A stretch of DNA of 33,659 nt from Flavobacterium azizsancarii (GCF_027980145.1 NZ_JAMZNK010000054.1:1-33659), one strand, 5' to 3'. Counted from the stretch's first letter, positions 16,922-24,977 are shown. The notes: generated from the sequence alone by a model not told the origin. Program-made: numbers and translations.

Positions 16922-18451
16922 ATGAAAAAGATAACCATATTATATATCGCAGGAATACTTTTAGGAAGTATATCATCCTGTACCAAAGATTTTGAAGAAA
17001 TCAATACCAACCCAAATGTGGTTGATAAACCAAATCCGAATTACATTTTCAGCAAAGCTCAACTTGACGGCTTAAACAATAATTATTTTTTCACTGACAT
17101 TCTTGAATGTGGCGGAATGATTCAGCATTATGCAACTTACAAAGAAGCCTCAGGTGTGGGAGATAAATATTTAAGCAATGAAGTATATTTTTCAGCTTAT
17201 TTCAATCAGCTATATCCAACAGCTTTAAATGAAATCGAAATTGTAATTAATGCTTTAAAAGCAAATCCAAACGATACTAACAAGTTGAATATTGCCAGAA
17301 TCTGGAAAGCGTATTTGTATCACAGAACTACAGATTTATATGGAGACATTCCGTATTCAGATGCGGCAAAAGCAATCACCTCACAACTTTTCCTTCCAAA
17401 ATATGACACTCAGGAATTTATCTACAAAGATTTACTGAAAGAACTGGATGAAGCCGCCACTGCATTAGATCCTGCTAAAGCAAGTTTCGGCAAAGCCGAT
17501 TTTATCTATGACGGAGATGTCGCAAAATGGAAAAAATTTTCTTATTCTTTAATGCTTCGTTTAGGATTAAGATTAAGCAAAGTTGATCCCGCTTTATCAA
17601 AAACGTGGGTAACGAAAGCAATCGCTGGTGGAGTAATCCTTAATGGAAGTGATAATGCAATCATGAAATATACAGACGGACCAAATGATTTTAATAAAAA
17701 CCCTGTTGGTTTTGATGCCAGAAGACAAGATTTTACAGCGGGATCTTATGGGCAAAAAAATGTTGAAGGAGGAAAACTAGCCAAAACATTCATTGATTTA
17801 TTAAAATCTACTGCAGATCCAAGAATTAGTGTTTACTCCGGCGTTTGGCAGGGAACAACGCAAAATACATCTCTTGCCATACAAAAGGGTTTCCCTAACG
17901 GAACAAAAACAGCACCAACAGCAGCGGAACAAGGTACGTATTCCGAGCCTAATCAAAGTACGGTTTTTAAATTTGATGCCCCTCTTGTTCTTTTAAGTAA
18001 TGCAGAAACAAATCTATATTTAGCCGAAGCTGCAGCAAGAGGATGGTACACCAACGAAAGCGATAAAGACTTATACGAAAAAGGAGTAAAAGCTTCTTTC
18101 CTAAACATGGGAATTTACGGCGCGACTTATGCAATTACAGATGCAACTGCTTATCTAACACTTAATCCGTACAACGCGGCAGGATCTTTTGAAGCTAAAA
18201 TGAATCAGATTCATACTCAGATCTATGTTGCTTTATTTGTAGACGAAGAAGAGGTTTATGCCAACTGGAGAAGAACGGGATATCCTGTTTTAGTTCCCGT
18301 AAACTTTCCGGGCAATGTTACAAACGGCACAATCCCAAGACGTTTGAAATACTCTACCAGCGAATATTCAGTGAATTCAGCTAACTTAGCTGAAGCAGTG
18401 AAACGCCAGGGCGAAGATAGTTTTACAACCAGAATGTGGTGGGATAAATAA
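16922..18451 (+). CDS. SusD/RagB-family outer membrane lipoprotein (SusD-like_2)
   Basis: Surface lipoprotein that caps the SusC barrel and binds its substrate. The ATG at 16922 gives MKKITILYIAGILLGSISSC with C20 lipidated; the upstream in-frame ATG at 16898 only adds eight residues before the signal peptide. The mature start CTKDFEEINTNPN is typical of this family and its acidic residues fit the surface-export signal of Flavobacteria. Helical TPR-like segments follow (RIWKAYLYHRTTDLYGDIPYSDA), and near the C-terminus VDEEEVYANWRRTGYP and IPRRLKYSTSEYS are the conserved end blocks. The 510-aa length is normal. It is paired with the upstream SusC and followed by a large palindromic repeat. 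Confidence 0.94.
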   Translation: MKKITILYIAGILLGSISSCTKDFEEINTNPNVVDKPNPNYIFSKAQLDGLNNNYFFTDILECGGMIQHYATYKEASGVGDKYLSNEVYFSAYFNQLYPTALNEIEIVINALKANPNDTNKLNIARIWKAYLYHRTTDLYGDIPYSDAAKAITSQLFLPKYDTQEFIYKDLLKELDEAATALDPAKASFGKADFIYDGDVAKWKKFSYSLMLRLGLRLSKVDPALSKTWVTKAIAGGVILNGSDNAIMKYTDGPNDFNKNPVGFDARRQDFTAGSYGQKNVEGGKLAKTFIDLLKSTADPRISVYSGVWQGTTQNTSLAIQKGFPNGTKTAPTAAEQGTYSEPNQSTVFKFDAPLVLLSNAETNLYLAEAAARGWYTNESDKDLYEKGVKASFLNMGIYGATYAITDATAYLTLNPYNAAGSFEAKMNQIHTQIYVALFVDEEEVYANWRRTGYPVLVPVNFPGNVTNGTIPRRLKYSTSEYSVNSANLAEAVKRQGEDSFTTRMWWDK

Positions 18452-18467
18452 TAATTAAGAGTTAAAA

Positions 18468-18619
18468 TGTGCCTTTAGACACTAAATATTGGTAGAGAAT
18501 ATGAATCAGAATATCTAGCGTGCCGTAGGTACGCAATAATTAACATTTTGTTGCGTACCTACGGCACGCCAACGAACTTCAAATCTAATTACTACCAATA
18601 TTTAGTGCCTAAAGGCACA
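18468..18619. repeat. 152-bp nested palindromic element between susD and the GntP gene
   Basis: The outer arms are 28 bp each (18468-18495 and 18592-18619) with one mismatch; they begin TGTGCCTTTAG and end ATATTGGTAG. The inner arms are 19 bp and perfect: GCGTGCCGTAGGTACGCAA (18518-18536) against 18551-18569. The inner part is much more GC-rich than its surroundings. This looks like a non-coding mobile (MITE or REP-like) element. As RNA it would fold into a very stable hairpin between two cistrons and could end or weaken transcription from susCD into the downstream genes. Confidence 0.85.
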
Positions 18620-18671
18620 AATTAAAACCATCAATTGTTAACTGGCATAAATAATAATAACAAAAAGATAA

Positions 18672-19991
18672 ATGAGCATATTAATTCTTACGGCATGCAT
18701 TGCGTTTTTAATCATTCAGATAGCCTGGCTTAAAATCAATCCGTTTATTGCCTTTATCATAACAGCTTTATTAGCAGGTCTTTTTTTAGGCCTGCCAATA
18801 GCTATTTTGTCTCAAACTGTTCAAAAAGGTTTGGGCGAAATGTTAGGATCTATTACTTTGATTATCGTTTTCGGGACCTGTATTGGTAAACTTACCGTTT
18901 CATCAGGCGCCGCCAATGTCATCGCAAAAACTGTTATGGGATGGACGGGCAAAAAATACGTTCGCCTTGGCTTAATGATTACCGGATTTATTGTTGGGAT
19001 ACCACTATTTTATAGTGTTGGATTTGTTTTGTTAGTTCCATTAATCTTCTCAGTAGCCCATCAATTTAAACTTTCAAAAGTATATCTCGGTATTCCAATG
19101 CTGGCGTCGCTTTCAGTAGCACACGGTTTCTTGCCACCACATCCGTCTCCAATGGCTTTAAGCAGTATTTTAAATGCTGATATCGGACTTGTTTTAGTCT
19201 ACGGAATCATCATTGCGATTCCAACCATTTTTATTGCAGGTTTGTTGTTTTCGAATTTACTGAAAAACATCAAAACCGAATCAGATCACGAAATCCTGAA
19301 TGTTGAAGAAGTGGTTAACGCAGGAAAGCAGCCTAGTTTTTCCCTAAGTTTATTCTCAGCCTTATTTCCTGTCTTCGGATTAACGCTGACTTCGATATTA
19401 CCTATGATTTCACAAAATGAAACATTAGTAAATATCTGTAAAACGGTAGGAGAACCAAGTATGATTATGCTGATTTCTTTATTGATTTGTACCTATACTT
19501 TAGGAATCAGAATGAACAGAAGCATCACATCAGTAATGGATGATTATGCCGTTGCAATAAAAGATGTCGCTTTGATTGTTCTAATTGTTGGTGGAGCCGG
19601 AGGTTTAAAAGAAGTAATGATCGTAAGCGGCGTAAACGAAACTATAGTAGCCGCTTTAACACAAATAAACATTCATCCATATTTATTGGCCTGGATGATG
19701 GCGGCAATCATACGCGTTTGTGTGGGTTCTGCTACAGCAGCCGGATTAATGACTGCCAGCGTTTTATTACCTTTACTACAAACCACCGGTCTCGACCCTA
19801 ACTTATTGGTTTTGTCCGTAGGAGCAGGAAGTTTAATGTGTTCTCACGTAAACGACCCAAGTTTCTGGATGTTCAAAGAATATTTTAATATCAGCCTGAA
19901 AGATACTTTCAAATCATGGACCGTCATGGAATCTCTAGTATCTGTTTTAGGAATCATTTTCGTTTTTATTTTAAACTCTATAATACATTAA
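18672..19991 (+). CDS. GntP-family proton:aldonate symporter
   Basis: Inner-membrane permease of the gluconate:H+ symporter family. The 439-aa protein is hydrophobic throughout with about twelve membrane segments, starting directly with a membrane helix (SILILTACIAFLIIQIAWL). The conserved GntP stretch SVAHGFLPPHPSPMALSSIL lies near residue 155, and the C-terminal part has GSATAAGLMTASVLLP and SHVNDPSFWMFKEYF, also family hallmarks. Members carry sugar acids such as gluconate, idonate or fructuronate, so an N-acetylglucosaminate-like aldonate is a reasonable substrate here. It is 4 bp from the RidA gene (same transcript), and upstream lies a long palindrome. Confidence 0.93.
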   Translation: MSILILTACIAFLIIQIAWLKINPFIAFIITALLAGLFLGLPIAILSQTVQKGLGEMLGSITLIIVFGTCIGKLTVSSGAANVIAKTVMGWTGKKYVRLGLMITGFIVGIPLFYSVGFVLLVPLIFSVAHQFKLSKVYLGIPMLASLSVAHGFLPPHPSPMALSSILNADIGLVLVYGIIIAIPTIFIAGLLFSNLLKNIKTESDHEILNVEEVVNAGKQPSFSLSLFSALFPVFGLTLTSILPMISQNETLVNICKTVGEPSMIMLISLLICTYTLGIRMNRSITSVMDDYAVAIKDVALIVLIVGGAGGLKEVMIVSGVNETIVAALTQINIHPYLLAWMMAAIIRVCVGSATAAGLMTASVLLPLLQTTGLDPNLLVLSVGAGSLMCSHVNDPSFWMFKEYFNISLKDTFKSWTVMESLVSVLGIIFVFILNSIIH

Positions 19992-19995
19992 TATC

Positions 19996-20463
19996 ATGAA
20001 TTTATTACCACAAGAAAAATTTGAAACATTAGGCTTATCATTACCACCAGCACCACAACCTCTTGGTATTTATAAACCTTATTTAGTTGATGGTAAATAT
20101 TTATACCTTTCAGGTCATGGACCTGTTAATGATGACAAGTCCTTAATCATTGGCCGAATTGGCGATGATATGGATATCGAACAAGGAAAATTAGCAGCAA
20201 GACAAGTTGGCTTAACCATGCTTTCTACAATTGTAACCAATTTTGGAAGCCTGAACAAAGTAAAACGAGTTATAAAAGTTTTAGGAATGGTGAATTGCAA
20301 TGGCGATTTCCTAAGACATCCATACGTGATAAACGGTTGCAGCGAATTGTTTGCAGAAGTTTGGGGACAAGAAAACGGAATTGGCGTAAGAAGCGCAGTA
20401 GGAATGGGTTCTTTACCGGACAATATTCCCGTTGAAGTTGAAGCTGTTTTTGAATTATATTAA
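19996..20463 (+). CDS. RidA (YjgF/YER057c/UK114) family imine/enamine deaminase
   Basis: RidA proteins hydrolyse reactive enamines and imines released by PLP-dependent dehydratases. At 155 aa this is a longer subgroup than classical RidA (about 128 aa), with an N-terminal extension (LLPQEKFETLGLSLPPAPQP). The conserved arginine that holds the imino acid carboxylate is R132 in GIGVRSAVGMGSLP, followed by PVEVEAVFEL at the C-terminus. It sits 4 bp after the GntP gene and shares the locus with a PLP enzyme predicted to deaminate an amino sugar acid; helping that step to a 2-keto acid is the likely job. The exact substrate is inference. Confidence 0.9.
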   Translation: MNLLPQEKFETLGLSLPPAPQPLGIYKPYLVDGKYLYLSGHGPVNDDKSLIIGRIGDDMDIEQGKLAARQVGLTMLSTIVTNFGSLNKVKRVIKVLGMVNCNGDFLRHPYVINGCSELFAEVWGQENGIGVRSAVGMGSLPDNIPVEVEAVFELY

Positions 20464-20470
20464 AAAATAT

Positions 20471-20620
20471 GCCACAGATTAAATGATTAAAAATGTTTTT
20501 TTTTCGCCACGAATTTCACAAATTTTCACGAATTAATTTTCACATACTGATTTGTGTAAATTCGTGAAATTCGTGGCAGAAGAATTAAACACAACGTTTA
20601 AAATCATTTTAATCTGTGTC
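20471..20620. repeat. About 150-bp nested palindrome upstream of the KDG kinase gene
   Basis: The inner arms GCCACGAATTTCAC (20506-20519) and GTGAAATTCGTGGC (20564-20577) are perfect. The outer arms, about 27 bp (20471-20497 against 20594-20620), pair imperfectly around CACAGATTAAA and TTTTAATCTGTG. There is no coding content. It is different in sequence from the other palindromes and lies directly next to the MITE-like element at 20627. Confidence 0.75.
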
Positions 20621-20626
20621 AAAAAA

Positions 20627-20767
20627 TTAAACACATAGAAACATAGATTTATTTTTGCAATAGTTACAAGGATATTCAAAAAAGCTCGCTTTCTCACATA
20701 GCTATGTTTGTTAATGCAAGTGAAACGCCTTTATTCGGTTTTAAAAACTATGTTTCTATGTGTTTAA
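20627..20767. repeat. MITE-like element, copy 1 (141 bp)
   Basis: Its perfect 20-bp terminal inverted repeats are TTAAACACATAGAAACATAG (20627-20646) and its reverse complement (20748-20767). The interior carries CTTTCTCACATAGCTATG (20689-20706), which is matched in opposite orientation inside the second copy at 24799-24940. There is no open reading frame. The 332-bp gap between the RidA and KDG kinase genes is almost wholly made of this element and the preceding palindrome. Confidence 0.8.
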
Positions 20768-20795
20768 AAAAATAACACCAAGCTTATAAATTATT

Positions 20796-21824
20796 ATGAA
20801 TACAACACCACAAACCAGAATTGCAACGTTTGGAGAATTATTACTCCGAATGAGTGTTGCAGATGGAAACAGATTCACGCAGGCCAATGAAATAAAAATA
20901 CATGTTGGCGGTGCCGAAGCAAATGTTTGTGTTTTACTTTCTCAACTCGGCATTCAAACCGATTATCTTACCCGATTACCAGAAAATGATCTGGCACAAT
21001 TGGCCTTAAACGAACTTCAGAAATACAAAGTCAATACTTCAAAATGTGTGTATGGCGGAGAACGTTTAGGATTGTATTTTGTTGAAGCTGGAAATCAAAT
21101 CAGGCAATCGCAGGTTATTTATGACCGAAGCAATTCGTCTTTCGCTACTATTGAAAAAGATCAAATTAATTGGGATTTGGCTTTCGCCGATGTTACTCAT
21201 TTTCATTGGTCAGGAATCAGTCCGGGAGTTTCTAAAGAAGCAGGTTTAGCTTGCAAGGAAGCAATTCTGACAGCGCATAAAAAAGGAATTCCAATTTCTT
21301 CTGATTTTAACTTTCGATCAAAATTATGGCAATACGGAAAACATCCGTCTGAGATTATGCCGGATTTGCTTCAATACAGCACAATCACAGTTGCTGATTT
21401 AGATGCGATTGAAATTTATTTCGGAATTAAAACAGATAATACTGAATCCGACGAAGATCGTTTTCAGAAAACATTCGAATTATTAAAAGCAAAAATGCCT
21501 TTTCTAAAAACACTGGCAATGAGTTTTAGAAAATCAGACGGACCGGCACATTTATACAAAGGATTACTAATTCATGAAGGCAATTTCTATCAGACACAAG
21601 AACATAAAATACACGTTGTAACAGATCAGATTGGTTCCGGAGACGCTTTCAATGCAGGATTATTATACGGATTATCCAATAAATTTTCCGGACAGGAATC
21701 TATCGAATGGGCGACAGCTTGTGGTGTAATCAAACAAAGTATTCACGGAGATTTTGCCATAACGAACCTTAACGAGATCAGTCATTTTATTAAAAATGGC
21801 TCAAGTAACAGAATTAATAGATAA
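20796..21824 (+). CDS. kdgK: 2-keto-3-deoxygluconate kinase (PfkB family)
   Basis: Ribokinase-fold (PfkB) sugar kinase predicted to phosphorylate 2-keto-3-deoxygluconate (KDG) to KDPG with ATP in the cytoplasm. The 342-aa protein has the substrate-binding GGAEANVCVLLSQLG near residue 33 and the C-terminal PfkB signature DQIGSGDAFNAGLLYGL, in which D283 is the catalytic base. The N-terminal TFGELLLRMSV is typical of KDG kinases. The aldolase that uses its product follows 9 bp downstream, which makes the KDG assignment firm in context. Only 28 bp separate the start from a MITE-like element, and I see no promoter motif of its own. Confidence 0.92.
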   Translation: MNTTPQTRIATFGELLLRMSVADGNRFTQANEIKIHVGGAEANVCVLLSQLGIQTDYLTRLPENDLAQLALNELQKYKVNTSKCVYGGERLGLYFVEAGNQIRQSQVIYDRSNSSFATIEKDQINWDLAFADVTHFHWSGISPGVSKEAGLACKEAILTAHKKGIPISSDFNFRSKLWQYGKHPSEIMPDLLQYSTITVADLDAIEIYFGIKTDNTESDEDRFQKTFELLKAKMPFLKTLAMSFRKSDGPAHLYKGLLIHEGNFYQTQEHKIHVVTDQIGSGDAFNAGLLYGLSNKFSGQESIEWATACGVIKQSIHGDFAITNLNEISHFIKNGSSNRINR

Positions 21825-21833
21825 ATAAAGAAT

Positions 21834-22481
21834 ATGTACAGCATTTTAAAAGCACAAGGCGTACTTCCGTTAGTTACACAAATCAATATAGAAACAGCCC
21901 AAATAGTATTGCAATCGGCGGCTGATGCTGGCATAAAAATTATCGAGTTTGCAGCTCGCGCAGATAATGCTAAAGAAGTTTTTACTCAAATGATCGCCTT
22001 TAAAAAAGCGAATAATCTGGATGTAAAAATAGCCGTTGGATCTATTTTAAGTGTTGATGATGCTGAGACATTTCATCAATTAGGAGCAGATTGCATTGTT
22101 TGTCCTCATACTGATCTGGAAATTGGCAATTATTGTTTCAAAAATAATATTTACTGGATTCCAGGCGCAGCGACTTTAAACGAAATTCTTCATGCGAATA
22201 AATTAGGTGCAGAAATTGTAAAACTTTTTCCTGCCGATAAAATTGGCGGTCCAGGATATGTAAAAGCAATAAGAGCACCGTTCCCAAATTTGAAAATAAT
22301 GCCAACCGGAGGCGTAACTCTTGAAGAAAGCAATTTGAAATCATGGTTCAAATCCGGTGTTGTTTGTGTTGGAATTGGTTCTAATTTATTTTCGAAAGAA
22401 ATTCTTTTGGATTTAAAATACGAGCAATCGTTACAAGCATTTCAAAATTTAATTGAAGTTGTAGAAAAAACCAGAAACTAA
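21834..22481 (+). CDS. eda: 2-dehydro-3-deoxy-6-phosphogluconate (KDPG/KHG) aldolase
   Basis: Class I aldolase cleaving KDPG to pyruvate and glyceraldehyde-3-phosphate, the last step of Entner-Doudoroff-type routes. The 215-aa TIM barrel shows E38 (IIEFAARADNA; the family more often has EVTLR) and the Schiff-base lysine K130 in EIVKLFPADKIGG, followed by the phosphate-binding IMPTGGV. The pattern GVLPLVTQINIETA at the N-terminus is also typical. It is packed between kdgK (9 bp) and the PLP enzyme gene (4 bp) and is clearly part of one transcript. No gluconate-6-P dehydratase (edd) is present in the window, which fits KDG being supplied by another reaction. Confidence 0.94.
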   Translation: MYSILKAQGVLPLVTQINIETAQIVLQSAADAGIKIIEFAARADNAKEVFTQMIAFKKANNLDVKIAVGSILSVDDAETFHQLGADCIVCPHTDLEIGNYCFKNNIYWIPGAATLNEILHANKLGAEIVKLFPADKIGGPGYVKAIRAPFPNLKIMPTGGVTLEESNLKSWFKSGVVCVGIGSNLFSKEILLDLKYEQSLQAFQNLIEVVEKTRN

Positions 22482-22485
22482 AATT

Positions 22486-23601
22486 ATGCAAGACAATTGG
22501 TGGAAAATTAATTCCGAAATCCGCATTGACACTCCGTTTCTGGCTGTTTACGAAGATCGTATCCAGTCGAATATTGAGCGTTTGATTGAATCAGTAAATG
22601 GCGAAACTCAAAAATTAAGGCCCCATATAAAGACGCATAAAATTGGCGAGATTCTGGATTTGTTTAAAACCTACAGCATCAATAAAATAAAATGCGCGAC
22701 AATTGCCGAAGCTGAACTTGCCGCCATACACGAAATTCAGGACGTGCTTCTCGCCTATCAGCCTGTTGGCGTTAAAAAAGAAAGATGGATTTCATTAATA
22801 CAAAAATATCCTAATACTTCTTTTTCGACTATCGGTGACAATCTTGATTCAGCAAAAGCTTTGAATAAAATTGCAAAAGAAAACGATTTAAAACTTACCG
22901 TTTATCTGGATCTTAATACAGGAATGAACAGAACCGGAATTTCGATTCATAAAGATTGGAGTGCTTTAATTTATGAAATTCTTGAGTTAGAAAATCTTCA
23001 TTTCGCAGGAATTCATATTTATGACGGCCATTTAAAAGGCTATGCGGAAGAACGAATTGCTGCCGCTTCAAATTCTTTTTTTAGCATAAATGAGAGAATT
23101 GAAACAATTGAACAAAAACTAGGTTACGAATTAAAAATTGTTGCCGGAGGATCGAATACATTTCCGTTTTATGCGACTCAAAAAAATGTAGAATGCAGTC
23201 CGGGAACTTTTGTTTTCTGGGATTCAAATTACCAGATTCATTTACCGGAACAAAATTTCGAACCCGCTCTGGTTATTGTTGGAACTATTGTTTCAAAGCC
23301 TACAAATGCTACATTTTGTATTGATATTGGATACAAAGCCGTAGCTTCTGAAAATCCTATTGATAAAAGATTAGTGATTTTAAATGATGAAAACCTAATC
23401 CCAACATCGCATTCAGAAGAACATTTAATTATAGAAAACAAAGGGAAAAACGAGTACGCTATTGGCGACACTATTTATGCCCAACCTTATCATGTTTGCC
23501 CAACCTGTGCCCTTTACGATTCGGTTCAGGTAGTAAATGCAGCGCATCAAATTTGCGATCAATGGCAGGTTGTTGCACGCAGCAGAAAAATTAACATCTA
23601 G
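22486..23601 (+). CDS. D-threonine aldolase/D-serine dehydratase-like PLP enzyme, predicted D-glucosaminate ammonia-lyase
   Basis: A fold-type III (alanine racemase-like) PLP enzyme of 371 aa. The PLP lysine is K49 in LRPHIKTHK, and a glycine-rich phosphate site follows in VAGGSNTFPFY. The C-terminal metal site shows SEEH and PYHVCPTC, with H336 and C338. An H-x-C pair is what D-serine dehydratases have, whereas D-threonine aldolases have H-x-D, so elimination of water and ammonia from a D-amino acid is more likely than retro-aldol cleavage. Since D-glucosaminate is a D-configured 2-amino-3-hydroxy acid, and kdgK and eda lie directly upstream, its conversion to KDG and ammonia (D-glucosaminate dehydratase reaction) is the best prediction. 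The substrate is inferred; the family is certain. Confidence 0.85.
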   Translation: MQDNWWKINSEIRIDTPFLAVYEDRIQSNIERLIESVNGETQKLRPHIKTHKIGEILDLFKTYSINKIKCATIAEAELAAIHEIQDVLLAYQPVGVKKERWISLIQKYPNTSFSTIGDNLDSAKALNKIAKENDLKLTVYLDLNTGMNRTGISIHKDWSALIYEILELENLHFAGIHIYDGHLKGYAEERIAAASNSFFSINERIETIEQKLGYELKIVAGGSNTFPFYATQKNVECSPGTFVFWDSNYQIHLPEQNFEPALVIVGTIVSKPTNATFCIDIGYKAVASENPIDKRLVILNDENLIPTSHSEEHLIIENKGKNEYAIGDTIYAQPYHVCPTCALYDSVQVVNAAHQICDQWQVVARSRKINI

Positions 23602-23708
23602 GAGAAAAAGAATAGAAAATAGAGCGAAGAAGAAAGAGAATAGGCCTCACAATAACACTTGTAGAGAATCTCTGAGCCTTTGAACCTTTGTGACTTAAAA
23701 AAAATAAT

Positions 23709-24779
23709 ATGTTTATAATAGACGCACATCTAGACCTGAGCATGAATGCAATGGAATGGAATCGAGATTTAAGAAATGATGTACCTACATTACGTAATTT
23801 CGAAAAAGGAATGACAGACAAACCGGATCGCGAACGCGCCACGGTTTCTTTTCCAGATTTACGAAAAGGAAACATTGGTATTGTTGTCGCCACTCAAATT
23901 GCACGATTTGTAAAACCAGGCAGTATTATTCCGGGTTGGAATTCTCCTGAACAAGCCTGGGCACAAACACAGGGACAAGCTGCATGGTACAAAGCGATGG
24001 AAGAAGCCGGAGAAATTACAGCAATAACAGATAAAAAATCACTCCTAAAACAAATTGATTTATGGAATGACGGAACGCCAAACGATAAAAAACCTATTGG
24101 TTATATCTTAAGTCTTGAAGGTGCCGATTCTATTATTGATGTTTCGTATTTAGAAAAAGCATACAATTACGGATTACGTGCCATCGGACCTGCACATTAC
24201 GGACCCGGACGCTACGCAAACGGAACGGATGCTACCGGAAAAATGCAGCAAAACGGTCTAGATTTGTTGAAAGAAATGGAACGTTTGAATATTATTCTGG
24301 ACGCAACACATTTGTGTGATGATGCTTTTTGGCAGGCTTTAGATCATTATAACGGACCCGTTTGGGCAAGTCATAACAATTGCAGAAGTCTGGTCGATCA
24401 TAACCGTCAATATAGCGACGAAATGATTCAGGCATTAATTTCAAGAGGAGCCGTAATTGGCGGAGCTTTAGATGCGTGGATGCTAGTACCAAATTGGGAA
24501 AGAGGTGTTTCGACTCCAAAAGGTACAAATTGCAATCTCGAAACTGTTTTCAAACACATGGATCACATTTGCCAATTGGCAGGAAATGCGAATCATATTG
24601 GTATTGGTTCAGATCTGGATGGTGCTTTTGGAACAGAACAAGGTCCGTACGATTTAGATACGATTGCCGATTTGCAAAAATTGGTTCTGATTTTTAAAAA
24701 CAACGGATATTCTAATGAAGATTTAGATAAAATCTTTCATCAGAACTGGATTAATTTTTTAATGAAAAATTGGGATTAA
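23709..24779 (+). CDS. M19 membrane-dipeptidase family amidohydrolase, predicted GlcNAc1A deacetylase
   Basis: Binuclear zinc amidohydrolase of the renal dipeptidase family, 356 aa. All metal ligands are present at near-canonical spacing: H7 and D9 (DAHLDLS), bridging E137 (SLEGADS), H201 (DATHLCDD), H222 (SHNNCRS) and D302 (GIGSDLDG). There is no signal peptide, so it acts in the cytoplasm. M19 enzymes tolerate a D-amino acid on the C-terminal side of the scissile amide. In this locus that suits removal of acetate from N-acetyl-D-glucosaminate rather than general peptide digestion. It lies 107 bp after the PLP enzyme and is followed by a MITE-like repeat. A plain D-dipeptidase role remains possible. 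Confidence 0.88.
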   Translation: MFIIDAHLDLSMNAMEWNRDLRNDVPTLRNFEKGMTDKPDRERATVSFPDLRKGNIGIVVATQIARFVKPGSIIPGWNSPEQAWAQTQGQAAWYKAMEEAGEITAITDKKSLLKQIDLWNDGTPNDKKPIGYILSLEGADSIIDVSYLEKAYNYGLRAIGPAHYGPGRYANGTDATGKMQQNGLDLLKEMERLNIILDATHLCDDAFWQALDHYNGPVWASHNNCRSLVDHNRQYSDEMIQALISRGAVIGGALDAWMLVPNWERGVSTPKGTNCNLETVFKHMDHICQLAGNANHIGIGSDLDGAFGTEQGPYDLDTIADLQKLVLIFKNNGYSNEDLDKIFHQNWINFLMKNWD

Positions 24780-24798
24780 CCCGTTGAGTGTAATTATT

Positions 24799-24940
24799 TT
24801 TAACACATAGAAACATAGTTTTTTTAGCTCAAAATAAGACGTGTCACTTATTTAAAACACACATAGCTAGCTATGTGAAAGAAATGGGTTTCTTTTTGTA
24901 TTCTTCTTTACACATAAAATCTATGTTTCTATGTGTTAAA
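24799..24940. repeat. MITE-like element, copy 2 (142 bp)
   Basis: Its perfect 20-bp terminal inverted repeats are TTTAACACATAGAAACATAG (24799-24818) and its reverse complement (24921-24940), sharing the core AACACATAGAAACATAG with the copy at 20627-20767. The interior CATAGCTAGCTATGTGAAAG (24862-24881) resembles the other copy's interior in reverse orientation. It fills the space between the convergent dipeptidase and DeoR genes and may act as their terminator. Confidence 0.8.
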
Positions 24941-24977
24941 TTGAAGTTAGTATGCATTACACCAAAAGAGGCTAGAC

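Noticed and set aside
23602..23708. Hidden gene or repeat between the PLP enzyme and M19 genes
   Set aside because: It is a purine-rich stretch followed by low-complexity text containing CCTTTGAACCTTTG; there is no frame, stem or promoter motif strong enough to report.
22486..24779. Literal D-threonine or D-amino-acid dipeptide catabolism as the purpose of the locus
   Set aside because: This does not explain KDG kinase, KDPG aldolase, an aldonate permease and a hexosaminidase in the same locus; kept only as an alternative.
20627..24940. Composite transposon carrying the catabolic module
   Set aside because: No transposase or integrase is in the window, target duplications cannot be made out in the AT-rich flanks, and such repeats appear to be dispersed in this kind of genome.
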